From Brevinematales bacterium (lineage in GTDB: Bacteria; Spirochaetota; Brevinematia; Brevinematales; Thermospiraceae), in contig JABLXN010000010.1 in NCBI GenBank assembly GCA_013177995.1, positions 1-56,796 of the forward strand: DNA of 56,796 bases, given 5' to 3'. The stretch's first letter is position 1. Every line of letters starts with the position of its first letter. Of this stretch, positions 34,302 through 42,829 are shown piece after piece. The notes beneath the pieces were generated by a model. It saw nothing but the letters and a program-made list of their open reading frames with translations. It was not told where the DNA came from and did not search any database. The translations under genes and the position numbers were made by a program.

Positions 34302-34770
34302 GGTTTTTGTCAGGACCACAGGGAAAGAACTCTGTTTTCTTGCCCTGTATGCCTATGATATCGCTGGACATTCTCTTCAGGAGCTTTCTTCTTTCGTATG
34401 GCTTATGGATGTGTATGGCTTTGACAAAGAAGAAGGCTATCTTCCTCCCCTTTCTTTGTCGGATAAGGGGATTTTTCGCCATGGGGAGATGATTTTCAAG
34501 GGAGTGGTCAACGAACTCACACTTATTGATAGCGAGCTTCTCCCTTTTTTGAAAAGACCGATTGACAAACTTTTTGCGGTGGACAAGGCTATTCTTCGGT
34601 TAGGGGCGTATCTGATTATCTTTGAAAGAGAGATGCCTTCGGAGGCTATTTTTTCACTATGTGCTAAGTTTGCCGATCTCTATGGAGAAAACGAAGCCCC
34701 TTCCTATATTCAGGGTGTACTGGGAAGTTTGGCCAAAAAATGGCGAAATCAACCACAGGATGGGAAATAA
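34291..34770 (+). CDS. nusB: Transcription antitermination factor NusB
   Basis: 159 aa. Recognisable by the helical fold and C-terminal block (FAVDKAILRLGAYLIIF, then SEAIFSLCAKFADLYGENEAPSYIQGVLGSL in part). The N-terminal half is divergent, with an extra charged loop. Binds boxA RNA with NusE in ribosomal RNA antitermination. The ATG overlaps ribH by 11 bp, a classic ribH-nusB pairing. Its stop overlaps the next start (TAATG). Confidence 0.88.
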   Translation: MANEVFVRTTGKELCFLALYAYDIAGHSLQELSSFVWLMDVYGFDKEEGYLPPLSLSDKGIFRHGEMIFKGVVNELTLIDSELLPFLKRPIDKLFAVDKAILRLGAYLIIFEREMPSEAIFSLCAKFADLYGENEAPSYIQGVLGSLAKKWRNQPQDGK

Positions 34771-35435
34771 TGCAGGCTTTTGATGATCTTCTTCGGCTGA
34801 TTGAGATCTTGCGTTCTCCCGAAGGGTGTCCATGGGATAGAGAGCAGACCCTTTCTTCAATGCGAACGGCAATCCTTGAAGAGGCCTATGAGCTTGTGGA
34901 TGCCATTGACACCGAAAACAGGGAAAATCTCATCGAAGAGATAGGGGATCTTTTGTTTGTAACCTGTTTTGTAGGGTATCTTACCTCTCAGGAAGGGTTG
35001 ACCACCATAGAGGAGATCCTTACTTCAGTCAAGGCCAAGCTCATTCGTCGGCATCCCCATGTTTTTGCTGAACGAAAAGAGATGAGCGTGGATGGTATTC
35101 TCTCCAATTGGGAATCCATCAAGGCTCAGGAAAAAACCTCTTCAGAGCATCCCTTGAAAAGCATTCCCAAAAGTCTTCCTGAACTTCAGAGGCTTTATAA
35201 AATCCTTTCCAAGATGAAACGACTCAAGTTTTCCTGGGAGTTGGAAAGTCTTTCCTCTGTCAAGAGGGAGATTGAATCCACGGTTCGTCATGATCCCAAG
35301 ACTTTTTTCAAGGGCTTTCTTCTCTATGCTTTTGAACAGGGTATTGATCTCCCGGCCCTTATTCGAGAACTTTCCTCCGAACTCATTGAACACTATGATA
35401 ACCAGAAAAAAGCCACTTCTGGGAAAGAAAATTAA
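34770..35435 (+). CDS. mazG: Nucleoside triphosphate pyrophosphohydrolase MazG
   Basis: 221 aa from the ATG at 34770; an in-frame ATG at 34740 would add ten residues and overlap nusB by 31 bp. MazG fold: LRSPEGCPWDREQTLSSMR near residue 12, the metal-binding EEAYELVDAI (ExxE) near 36 and EEIGDLLFVTCF (ExxD) near 57. The C-terminal repeat is shortened relative to E. coli MazG (263 aa). Hydrolyses non-canonical NTPs. Last gene of the operon. Confidence 0.9.
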   Translation: MQAFDDLLRLIEILRSPEGCPWDREQTLSSMRTAILEEAYELVDAIDTENRENLIEEIGDLLFVTCFVGYLTSQEGLTTIEEILTSVKAKLIRRHPHVFAERKEMSVDGILSNWESIKAQEKTSSEHPLKSIPKSLPELQRLYKILSKMKRLKFSWELESLSSVKREIESTVRHDPKTFFKGFLLYAFEQGIDLPALIRELSSELIEHYDNQKKATSGKEN

Positions 35436-35443
35436 CAAAAAAC

Positions 35444-35470
35444 TCAAGTTTTCGTGAAAAAAAGCGATAT
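35444..35470 (+). promoter_or_regulatory. Candidate sigma-28 (FliA) type promoter
   Basis: TCAAGTTT at 35444-35451, an 11-bp spacer, and AGCGATAT at 35463-35470, compared with the consensus TAAAGTTT-N11-GCCGATAA (7/8 and 5/8). A TATAAT at 35472-35477 lacks a usable -35, so sigma-70 use is less likely but not excluded. Confidence 0.4.
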
Positions 35471-35513
35471 CTATAATAGCAAGGATGCGAAAAAGAGTTC
35501 AAGGAGGACAAGT

Positions 35514-35807
35514 ATGCGGATTGAAAGTATAGGGTCACCCCCTTATCAACAACCTCATCCTGCGCCTACCCCTCAGGAGAAACAGGCTCTCGAGAACGAG
35601 ATAGCGGAGGTGAAGCAGGAACTCCAGAAAGAAGCTGAGCAGAACAGCCAGAAAGAAGCGGCCAAAAGAGAATTTGAAAGACAGATTCGGCTGAACGAAT
35701 ATTACATCAAAGAGCTTCTTTTCCTTTTTAGTTCAAAAGGAAACGCTGAAACCATTGAAAAACTGGCCAAACTGCTCAAAAAACAAAAAGAGATGCTCTC
35801 CCGTTAA
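35514..35807 (+). CDS. Small coiled-coil protein, unknown function
   Basis: 97 aa. A Pro-rich N-terminus (GSPPYQQPHPAPTPQEK) is followed by a continuous charged helix (about residues 24-95, Glu/Lys/Gln rich), compatible with a coiled coil. No signal peptide. The start is ATG 35514, chosen for aaggagg 8 nt upstream; an earlier in-frame start lacks a site. Behind a possible FliA-type promoter, so an accessory flagellar role is possible but unproven. Its stop overlaps the convergent gene's stop by 4 bp. Confidence 0.65.
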   Translation: MRIESIGSPPYQQPHPAPTPQEKQALENEIAEVKQELQKEAEQNSQKEAAKREFERQIRLNEYYIKELLFLFSSKGNAETIEKLAKLLKKQKEMLSR

Positions 35808-38167
35808 TTTCCCCGTTCAAAAGCGTATATTTCCATAACGTAAAGTTTGCCCTCATGGAGTACAATCTTCCAGATGTAAGGCTTGTAAAGCTCAGGGGAA
35901 AAGGGAGGGCTTCCCTCGAAGAAAACCCTTTTCCAGCCTGTTTCATCGACAATCTCATACATGGTGACCTCTTTCTCGTGGTGAATACCTACAGGGGTGG
36001 CAATATATACCCCATAGCGAATATGCTCACATTCTTTGAGAAAGTTTCGGCGAAATTCATTTACGTATTCCTGGTAGGGGTCAAGAGGATGACCCTTCGC
36101 ATAAAGTCCACACACCTCTTCCAGGGGGCGTTGAGGACAGGCAAGGGGGAGAAGGGAGGCCTGGTTTTCATACCAGAGTTTCTCTTCATCGAACAGAAGT
36201 TCTGAGTTTGTTTTCTGATGTTCCTGAAGAATGGCGAGTTTATAACCGTTTTCTGGTTCCAGATCATCAAAGAGGCCTATCTTGAGCCATTCTACGAGAG
36301 TTCGCCGGCTGAGATGGGGATGTTTGTGAAGGAAGTCAAAGAAGTCTTTGTAAGGTTGGCGAGATACTATCAGTTCTTTCATCGAAAGAGGAATATGGTT
36401 GAAGTGCCGTAACCCCAAACGTATTTTTCCATGTTCTCGTATGTCCTCGATACGACTCAAGTTAGCAGAAGGTGGGAGAAATTCCACCCCCCAGACCAAG
36501 CGTGCGTAGAGAATGATCCTGTTTTTTTGTTTTGTGTGATGAAAGTAGTTGAGGGTAGCGACAGTAAATTCAAGAGGATATTTTTGACAGAGGGAGAGCA
36601 AAAGACTGGGGCCAAACCAACGGAGTTTTTCTTCTTTTTTGGAGGGAAGGTATTTTCCCTCTTGTAAGAGCATAAGCCAGTAATGAGAACGGAGTTCTTC
36701 TGGTGGTATGGTTTTTTCTATCTCATGTTTGAGGATAGGCCACCGGGGATCGTCTTTATGAAGGAGAGAAAGAAATTGTTTGGCTTTTTCGAGGGGGATA
36801 AATCGAGAGAGATAGACCTGAGCTTCTTCTCTATACACGAAGGGACTGCGAAGGAAGGGGTGCATGACGCGGGAGATTTCTCGAAAGAGGTCCTTCTCAG
36901 TGGGAATCACGTGGTGTCTCTGGACGAGAAAACGGAGATCGGTGAAAACAGGATGATCCGTCCATCGGAGGGCCAGGGGAAATTCATGTTTGAGAGGGAT
37001 ATCGTAGCGTCTGAGGTTCTCAAGAATGTCCCACACCCAGTGGGTCTGAAACTTGAGAAGGACAAGATCCTCTCCAAAGTGGAGAATGTCTTCTGTGGTC
37101 TGAAGGATGGGAATACCCTCAATTTCTCCTACGAGAGAGAAGTGGTTTTCTATTTCCCTGCGGCTGAGAAGAAGGCTATACCGGTGGTCTTTTCTTGAGA
37201 TCCAGCCTATGTTTTTGGGATAGTGCAGAGAGAACCAGCGGAGAAGGTGAGAGAGAACACGGGAGGGAAGAAAAAGAACGAGTTTTTTGGGCCGGATCTG
37301 AAAGATGACTGATTGAATGAGTTTTTTTGTTTTTCTTTTTTCGTGGAAAAAAGGGGTAATATTGACAGGAGCCGTATGGATAAGAAAGGGAGAGCGGTAT
37401 CGGATGAGTCGTTCAAGAAGGGAGAGGGTTGTCGTTGTAAGCCAGGAGGGGGAAGAGGCATCTTTTTCGCAAAGAGGAGAAGTGGTTTCTTCGGGGGGAT
37501 GGTAGGGAGAAAGAAAAGGGACATAAGAAAGAAGATGAGAGACCTCCTCGAGAAATTCGGGGTGATTGTGAAAAATTCTCTGCACCTCTTCATAGGAAAG
37601 AAGGGTGTCTTTTTTCTCCTGAGGAATAGAAGCCACAGTCCGGAGGGAATGTCGCTCTGTGAGAGAAACAAGCCTTCGCAGGCGTTCGATGGGTTTGGTT
37701 TCGGTGTAGGAACAGAGCACCCAGAAATGAGTGTCCCATTCCTTCTGGTAGTAGCTCAGCGCTTTCTCGGCAAGTTGTTCTTCTTGTTCTAGTTCTTCTC
37801 CTACGAGGAGAAACACATCTTTTTTATACCGGATGAGAACATCAGCAGAAAGGGTTTGTTTCTGGTGTTTGTGAACAAAGGTGACAAGGGTAGAGAGGCT
37901 TTGAATACCCTGCTGGGTGCAGGCTATTACTATGGCGGGGAAGGCCCTTTTCCCTCCGGGGGCATGGGTCATGACTTCTATCGCATAGACAGGCTTCAGG
38001 TTGTAGCGTTTGGCTATGAGAGCAAGAAGGGCAAAGTGCTGGGTAGAATACCTCTTGACAAAAGAGATGGCCTCCCATCCCCATTGCTGGTAGAGAGAGG
38101 CCACTTCCTGGAGTTCAAAGCGAAGGGAGGAACCCTGCAGGGAAAGAACAAGATGTGTCCAGAGCAT
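35804..38167 (-). CDS. DnaE-like protein without a recognisable polymerase core
   Basis: 787 aa versus about 1150 for DnaE. Segments that align by eye: N-terminal PHP-like domain (residues 1-230) with its metal histidines gone (THLVLSLQG in place of HxH); GEDLVLLKFQTHWVWDIL near 372, like the LGLVKFDFLG block; KYPLEFTVATLNYF near 535, like YPxEFMAALL; then VEFLPPSANLS and IRLGLRHFNHIP near 565-590, the tandem HhH entry; SRRTLVEWLKIGLFDDL near 620; GHPLDPYQEYVNEF near 680; and an OB-like C-terminus (YEIVDETGWKRVFF). The palm aspartates and GPGRGSAAG-type block are not seen. Probably a DNA-binding or regulatory paralogue. It starts 2 bp after the lipoprotein gene. Confidence 0.7.
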   Translation of the reverse strand: MLWTHLVLSLQGSSLRFELQEVASLYQQWGWEAISFVKRYSTQHFALLALIAKRYNLKPVYAIEVMTHAPGGKRAFPAIVIACTQQGIQSLSTLVTFVHKHQKQTLSADVLIRYKKDVFLLVGEELEQEEQLAEKALSYYQKEWDTHFWVLCSYTETKPIERLRRLVSLTERHSLRTVASIPQEKKDTLLSYEEVQRIFHNHPEFLEEVSHLLSYVPFLSPYHPPEETTSPLCEKDASSPSWLTTTTLSLLERLIRYRSPFLIHTAPVNITPFFHEKRKTKKLIQSVIFQIRPKKLVLFLPSRVLSHLLRWFSLHYPKNIGWISRKDHRYSLLLSRREIENHFSLVGEIEGIPILQTTEDILHFGEDLVLLKFQTHWVWDILENLRRYDIPLKHEFPLALRWTDHPVFTDLRFLVQRHHVIPTEKDLFREISRVMHPFLRSPFVYREEAQVYLSRFIPLEKAKQFLSLLHKDDPRWPILKHEIEKTIPPEELRSHYWLMLLQEGKYLPSKKEEKLRWFGPSLLLSLCQKYPLEFTVATLNYFHHTKQKNRIILYARLVWGVEFLPPSANLSRIEDIREHGKIRLGLRHFNHIPLSMKELIVSRQPYKDFFDFLHKHPHLSRRTLVEWLKIGLFDDLEPENGYKLAILQEHQKTNSELLFDEEKLWYENQASLLPLACPQRPLEEVCGLYAKGHPLDPYQEYVNEFRRNFLKECEHIRYGVYIATPVGIHHEKEVTMYEIVDETGWKRVFFEGSPPFSPELYKPYIWKIVLHEGKLYVMEIYAFERGN

Positions 38168-38169
38168 CC

Positions 38170-39642
38170 CTATTCAAGGACTATTGTGAGTTGTTTAGCG
38201 GCGGCATTCACAAACGCCTGCAAAACATCCTCTTTTTTTGTCGCGGAGGCCGTAATTCGGGTGTTTTCGGTCTGAAGTACCTCTTTGTTTTCGATGTCCA
38301 CCATCTGAAGAGAGACCTGATAGGCTCCGATATATCGCCCTACCGTTTCATTGTAGGATATATCCGATGGCATAACGCTCACAATCACTACCTGTGAAAT
38401 CCCCTGGCTTTTCAGAAGAGAGAAAACAGAGGGGTTGAGATCCACAAGGTCTGAAGCAGATGGCCTTTCAGAAACTCGTTTGATCTTGTAACCACGTTTA
38501 AGGATGGCACTTTCCATTTCGGTTTCTAAGGCTTTGAGGGTTCGCCATTCGCTTCCCTCCTGCACAAGACAGAGAACAGCCGTTGTTCGTTCCTGTTTTT
38601 TGAGAGAAACACTCTTGAAGGATACGGTGAGTTGAGATTTACTGACGGCATCCCTGAGTTGAGTATACAGAGGTTTGTAGGCATCACCAAGGGAAAGAAG
38701 TTCTGGAAAATCCATATCTATGGTAGCTGTCATACGATTTTCCGGGATACTATTCTTGAGATTTTGAATTTCACAGATCACCTGTCCATTTTTCCCCGAG
38801 AGAACAGAGCGTGTCCATTGACCGGTATTTCCTCGCAGAGCAAAGGAAACGGGAATACCTTCCACAGGTTGTTCCTGGTTTCCAAGGTAGATAACCTGAA
38901 AGGTGAGTTTTCCTCCCCTATCGGTATCAATCGTTTGAGGAATATTCACAGCCCGAATACGGATATTTTGAAGAAGGGAGGTGGCTGAAGAGGCATAGAC
39001 GGCTATCTCATCTCTGCGTTCTTCTACTTGGGTGGCACTGACAATGGCTCTCTGGTAGGCTTCAATAGCCTCCCGGATTTGTCCTTCTTTGACGGCATTT
39101 TCTGCTCTGCGCAGATTCTCATCAACAAGGGCAAGTTTTCTGGCCAGCTCAGAGAGGATACGTTGTCTTTCGTTTTCCATAGCGGATCGACTAATCTTAG
39201 CCTGGACCCACACACGGGTATACTTGAGGCCATCTTCATTGACATCCTCTGTGTACTGTTGAACAATCTCTACCCCTGTGAGACGGGCTACTGATCGGCT
39301 GCGAACAGACTGTCGAAACTGGGTTTTGAGACTTTCTTTTGAATCTTCGCTTATCATTCCGTAGGACTGGATTTGTTTGTCCACTTCAGCCTGTTCAAAG
39401 ATGGTGTTGGCTATTTTGGCTTTCGCATCAGCGAGAGCCTGATCTTTGAGTTTCTCCAATACATCAATACCCTCGGCATATCCTACCGCATAGAAAAAGG
39501 TCTTGTCCTGAATGGTTTTGGTAATCCACTCCGGTTGTTTGGTGGTAGGAACGGTGGGAGATGAGGCCGCCCTTACGTTTTGGCCTCCACAGGCTAAAAA
39601 AATACCCATCATGAGAATGATCCCGCCTTTCAAAGACCTCAT
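38170..39642 (-). CDS. LPP20-family lipoprotein
   Basis: 490 aa from the ATG at 39642 (aaggag upstream). Lipoprotein signal peptide MRSLKGGIILMMGIFLAC, lipobox FLAC. The domain after it (PEWITKTIQDKTFFYAVGYA, then ADAKAKIANTI) is the LPP20/LpoB-like start found in surface lipoproteins. A TPR-like helical pair follows (AENAVKEGQIREAIEAYQRAI) near residue 200, then beta-rich segments. The C-terminal third (VVIVSVMPSDISYNETVGRYIGAYQ) resembles a CsgG-like transport-associated fold. Outer-membrane or periplasm facing; precise role unknown. Single promoter upstream. Confidence 0.75.
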   Translation of the reverse strand: MRSLKGGIILMMGIFLACGGQNVRAASSPTVPTTKQPEWITKTIQDKTFFYAVGYAEGIDVLEKLKDQALADAKAKIANTIFEQAEVDKQIQSYGMISEDSKESLKTQFRQSVRSRSVARLTGVEIVQQYTEDVNEDGLKYTRVWVQAKISRSAMENERQRILSELARKLALVDENLRRAENAVKEGQIREAIEAYQRAIVSATQVEERRDEIAVYASSATSLLQNIRIRAVNIPQTIDTDRGGKLTFQVIYLGNQEQPVEGIPVSFALRGNTGQWTRSVLSGKNGQVICEIQNLKNSIPENRMTATIDMDFPELLSLGDAYKPLYTQLRDAVSKSQLTVSFKSVSLKKQERTTAVLCLVQEGSEWRTLKALETEMESAILKRGYKIKRVSERPSASDLVDLNPSVFSLLKSQGISQVVIVSVMPSDISYNETVGRYIGAYQVSLQMVDIENKEVLQTENTRITASATKKEDVLQAFVNAAAKQLTIVLE

Positions 39643-39670
39643 AGCATACTCCTTGTTTTTTTTCTCCAAT

Positions 39671-39699
39671 ACTATACCACCATTTGGAAAGAAAATCAA
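39671..39699 (-). promoter_or_regulatory. Sigma-70 promoter of the LPP20 lipoprotein gene
   Basis: On the minus strand TTGATT at 39699-39694, 17-bp spacer, TATAGT at 39676-39671. It also serves the DnaE-like gene, which has none of its own. Confidence 0.75.
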
Positions 39700-39735
39700 C
39701 AAAAGAGAATTTTGGATAGGGGAAAAAGGAAATAA

Positions 39736-39768
39736 AAAAAGGCCGCCCCGCTTGTGGACGGCCTTTTT
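39736..39768 (-). terminator. Terminator of the ABC permease operon
   Basis: Stem aaaaaggccg/cggccttttt (39736-39745 and 39759-39768) with a 13-nt loop and T-runs on both strands. Placed 12 bp after the permease stop on the minus strand, so it should end that transcript. Confidence 0.85.
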
Positions 39769-39779
39769 GTTTGTTTCTG

Positions 39780-40766
39780 TTATTTCAAACCTGTCATCAT
39801 GATTCCCTTCACGATATAGCGTTGTCCAATGATAAAGACCACAATCAGTGGGAAAATCACGATGAGAGAAGCAGCCATTACGAGATGCCACTGAGATCCG
39901 TAAGTGGACTGGAAGGCCTGAAGTCCTACTGGCAGGGTTTTCATACTATCCTTGTTGGTCACAATGAGAGGCCACATGAAGTCGTTCCAGGTGAAAAGGT
40001 AGGTAAAAATAGCCATGGTGGAGATCGCTGTTTTTGAGAGAGGAACAATAATAGTGGTCAGAATCTGCCATCGGCTAGCCCCATCAATGTAGGCGGCTTC
40101 CTCCAGGGAAGCGGGGATAGAGAGGAAATATTGACGGAGCATAAAGGTACCATAAGCAGAAAACGCACCGGGCAGAATAAGAGCCGGATAGGTATCAATC
40201 AGAGAAAATTGGGGGATAAAGGGGAAGATACGATTCAGGAAAAACCCATTTTTCATCATGATGAATACCGGAATCATCATCACCACACCGGGAACCATCA
40301 AGGTACCAAGATAGGTGAGAAAGACCTGGTCTCTTCCAGGCCAGCGAAGCCTTGCAAAGGCATAGGCGGCCATAGAACAGGTGATGATTTGAAGCACAAC
40401 CACCGCTACGGAGACAATAATAGAGTTGATATAGTACTGAGCAAAGGGGGTAATACCCTGTCTGCTCCATCCGGCAAAAAAGGCCCCATCATAGGTGAGT
40501 TTGGGGATATTCATCTCTGTTCTCCCGAAGAAGTTGTACCACCACGGAGAGATAATTCGCTGAGGAATAATCTTGCCATCAAACACATCTTGAGGGTACT
40601 TGAGAGAGGTTGAGACTGTCACAAGGAAGGGCAGGATAAAGATGACCGCAAACAGGGCCAGAATAATGTAGGCGATGATTGCCCTGATCATTTGCTGGCG
40701 GCGTCTTTGTTCCTGAAGGGAAAGCCCCCCTGTTTTTTCTATAGCCATATTTTTTGTTTCTGCCAT
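39780..40766 (-). CDS. Sugar ABC transporter permease, MalG type
   Basis: 328 aa with six predicted transmembrane helices and a long charged N-terminus. The EAA loop that contacts the ATPase is EEAAYIDGASRWQILTTIIVPL near residue 220 (listed in part). Inserts in the inner membrane with the adjacent MalF-type permease as a CUT1 carbohydrate importer. Neither the substrate-binding protein nor the ATPase is in this window, so the sugar is unknown. Start ATG with aaaggagg. Confidence 0.9.
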   Translation of the reverse strand: MAETKNMAIEKTGGLSLQEQRRRQQMIRAIIAYIILALFAVIFILPFLVTVSTSLKYPQDVFDGKIIPQRIISPWWYNFFGRTEMNIPKLTYDGAFFAGWSRQGITPFAQYYINSIIVSVAVVVLQIITCSMAAYAFARLRWPGRDQVFLTYLGTLMVPGVVMMIPVFIMMKNGFFLNRIFPFIPQFSLIDTYPALILPGAFSAYGTFMLRQYFLSIPASLEEAAYIDGASRWQILTTIIVPLSKTAISTMAIFTYLFTWNDFMWPLIVTNKDSMKTLPVGLQAFQSTYGSQWHLVMAASLIVIFPLIVVFIIGQRYIVKGIMMTGLK

Positions 40767-40778
40767 AGATTTCCTCCT

Positions 40779-42398
40779 TTAGTATTCCACGTTCTTTTCG
40801 GTAAAGATCCACTGCAGCAGGGTAGCGATCATCACAAGGCCAAAAAGGATAACCGCAATAGCGGAGGCATATCCCATTTTGCCCCATTTGAAGGCGTTGT
40901 TGTAAACATAGTACACAATGGTTGTGGTTGCACCGGCTGGGCCTCCTCCTGTGAGAGCATACTGAGTTCCAAAAGCCTGGAAGCCACCGATAATACCCAT
41001 CACAAGGATGAAGAAGTTGGTAGGACTGAGAAGTGGCCAGGTGATGTGCCAGAATTGTTGCCATGGTGTTGCCCCATCGATTTCTGCGGCTTCATAGAAA
41101 TCCTGAGAGATTCCCTGCAGACCGGCAAGGTAAAGCATCATGTTGTATCCAGCACCCTTCCACACATCCACCACGATAATTGATACCTTTGCCCATGTTT
41201 TGTCCCCTAACCAGTTGGGTGGGTTGGAGATACCGATAGTTCTGAGAATGCCATTGATGATACCATAATCTGGATTGAGGAACCATCGCCAGACAAGGGC
41301 TACGGCCACGATATTGGAAATCACAGGCAAAAAGTACATCACACGAAAGGCCACAATACCCTTGAGGGGCATATTCATGGCCAGAGCCATGATAAGAGAA
41401 ACCATCATCCCAAGAGGAATACCTAACAGGAAGATGAAGGTATTGAAGAGATACTCCTTGAACCGGGTATCACGGAGAAGAATATCTTCAAAATTCCTGA
41501 GGCCTACAAACTGAAGACCATTGTTTCCTGTTGCCTGAACAAACTTGATATAAGCCTCAACTCCCTCTACAGCTGGTTCGATCTTGAGCTTCATGCCCAA
41601 GAGAGAGGTTTCACTACCCATTTCTCCTGTTTCCGTAGCCTGCACGGAGATAGGGGCTGATTCAATTTTGCCAGCCGGAATGGTAGTGCCCTGAGGAAGT
41701 TCAAAGAACCACTCTCTATCACGAGGAGCCTCAGGGAGTTTCAAAAACATATCGGCTACAATCGTAGTCCCCGCAGGGATAGTGACTCTTTCGTTTTTGG
41801 TGCTTCGGACGACGATTTCATGGCCTGGTTTGGTCAGATCAAGACCAATAGCCACTCCTTCCACAGGAGTTTCCCATCGAAGATTGGCCGACATGATTTC
41901 TGTTCGCGAGAAGAACAGATCTCCCTCTTTTACAGGGGGGACATCCTTGGGAAGTTTCTCACTCACGATATCAAGGATTTGTCCCCGTTCGTTGGTATAA
42001 AAGGTCCATTGCCTAAGAGCATTCATATCCCCCAGAGAAAGGGTGTTTTCTTCGGGAGTGAGGACAATATCCTGGAGAATCTTGTAGGTAATAGGAATCT
42101 GGGCATCTTTGTAGCCCACCTTGCGAGTCTTCACAGAAAGCTTTGCCCCCGATGGAATGGTAATGGTAGTATTCGTGGCCTCTGTGGTTCTCTTGAAGGC
42201 CACCCTCACCTTGGCCGGGCTTGCATACGAAAGCCCATCCCATTCGGTAAAAGCCAGGTAAAAGGTAAAGAAGATAGGGAAAAACGTGATGAGCAAAAAT
42301 CCGATCAGGTTTGGAAGCAAAAACCCCCATGCCGTTAATGCTTCTTGCAACCGCTTCTGGAAAATATACTTGCGGTTGTCCGGTGATACCTGTGCCAT
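40779..42398 (-). CDS. Sugar ABC transporter permease, MalF type, with a large inserted domain
   Basis: 539 aa against about 300 for a typical CUT1 permease. The first membrane helix is at residues about 24-48 (FLLPNLIGFLLITFFPIFF); the usual continuation FVGLRNFEDILL appears only near residue 285. The intervening roughly 235 residues are predicted outside the membrane and contain repeats (TITIPSGAKL, TIPAGTTIVA, TIPAGKIESAPISVQATETG, VEGVE) that read like phage Baseplate_J sequence. The C-terminal EAA loop EAAEIDGATPWQQFWHITWPL is intact. E. coli MalF also has a large periplasmic loop, but elsewhere in the topology. First gene of the operon. Confidence 0.85.
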   Translation of the reverse strand: MAQVSPDNRKYIFQKRLQEALTAWGFLLPNLIGFLLITFFPIFFTFYLAFTEWDGLSYASPAKVRVAFKRTTEATNTTITIPSGAKLSVKTRKVGYKDAQIPITYKILQDIVLTPEENTLSLGDMNALRQWTFYTNERGQILDIVSEKLPKDVPPVKEGDLFFSRTEIMSANLRWETPVEGVAIGLDLTKPGHEIVVRSTKNERVTIPAGTTIVADMFLKLPEAPRDREWFFELPQGTTIPAGKIESAPISVQATETGEMGSETSLLGMKLKIEPAVEGVEAYIKFVQATGNNGLQFVGLRNFEDILLRDTRFKEYLFNTFIFLLGIPLGMMVSLIMALAMNMPLKGIVAFRVMYFLPVISNIVAVALVWRWFLNPDYGIINGILRTIGISNPPNWLGDKTWAKVSIIVVDVWKGAGYNMMLYLAGLQGISQDFYEAAEIDGATPWQQFWHITWPLLSPTNFFILVMGIIGGFQAFGTQYALTGGGPAGATTTIVYYVYNNAFKWGKMGYASAIAVILFGLVMIATLLQWIFTEKNVEY

Positions 42399-42435
42399 AG
42401 TTTCCTCCGCCAGAAAGATTTCTCTTCTCCCAATT

Positions 42436-42463
42436 ATTGTAAGACAATTCGCTTTTTTGTCAA
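42436..42463 (-). promoter_or_regulatory. Sigma-70 promoter of the ABC permease operon
   Basis: On the minus strand TTGACA at 42463-42458, a 16-bp spacer and TACAAT at 42441-42436, then ggcggagg before the ATG at 42398. Confidence 0.78.
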
Positions 42464-42829
42464 TATTTCAGGGGAAGTTTTTTTGGAAAAAGAACATTTT
42501 TTTGATGTTTTCTCTATCCTCCTGAGGAGGGATTTTCATCTTCCCCGAGAAGAGGGGGCTATAATTTTGTTGGTATTTTCTATTGAGAAATTTTTTGGGA
42601 TTTATACCATGGTTTTTAGCTATTCCTTTGTTTCAGCGAAACGACGGCTTTTGCTGAGATAGGGTAAGAGCCATGTTGTTAAACATTGTGTACCAAAGAA
42701 GGGAAGAAGATGAACTGAGACTTCTTTCTAACCCTTACAAACTTTTTCTTTTTCGTCGATATGTTTTTTTCCTGGGCTTTACAGCAGAGTACTTTGATTA
42801 AGGAAAAAGGAAAGCTCTGAAAAAGCCCC
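42464..42829. other. Gene-free region with palindromic repeat
   Basis: Holds the repeat copy at 42619-42671. I see no gene, tRNA or clear terminator in the remainder; the stop of the cyclic-nucleotide/MBL gene closes the right side. Confidence 0.6.
42619..42671. repeat. Palindromic repeat, copy 4
   Basis: Left arm GCTATTCCTTTGTTTCAGC at 42619-42637, 15-nt loop, right arm GCTGAGATAGGGTAAGAGC at 42653-42671. The left arm is identical to copy 1. Confidence 0.85.

Noticed and set aside
37313-37792. 159-codon open frame antisense to the DnaE-like gene
   Set aside because: Purine-rich, low-complexity translation with no start site; the minus-strand frame is continuous over 787 codons and carries DnaE-like motifs.
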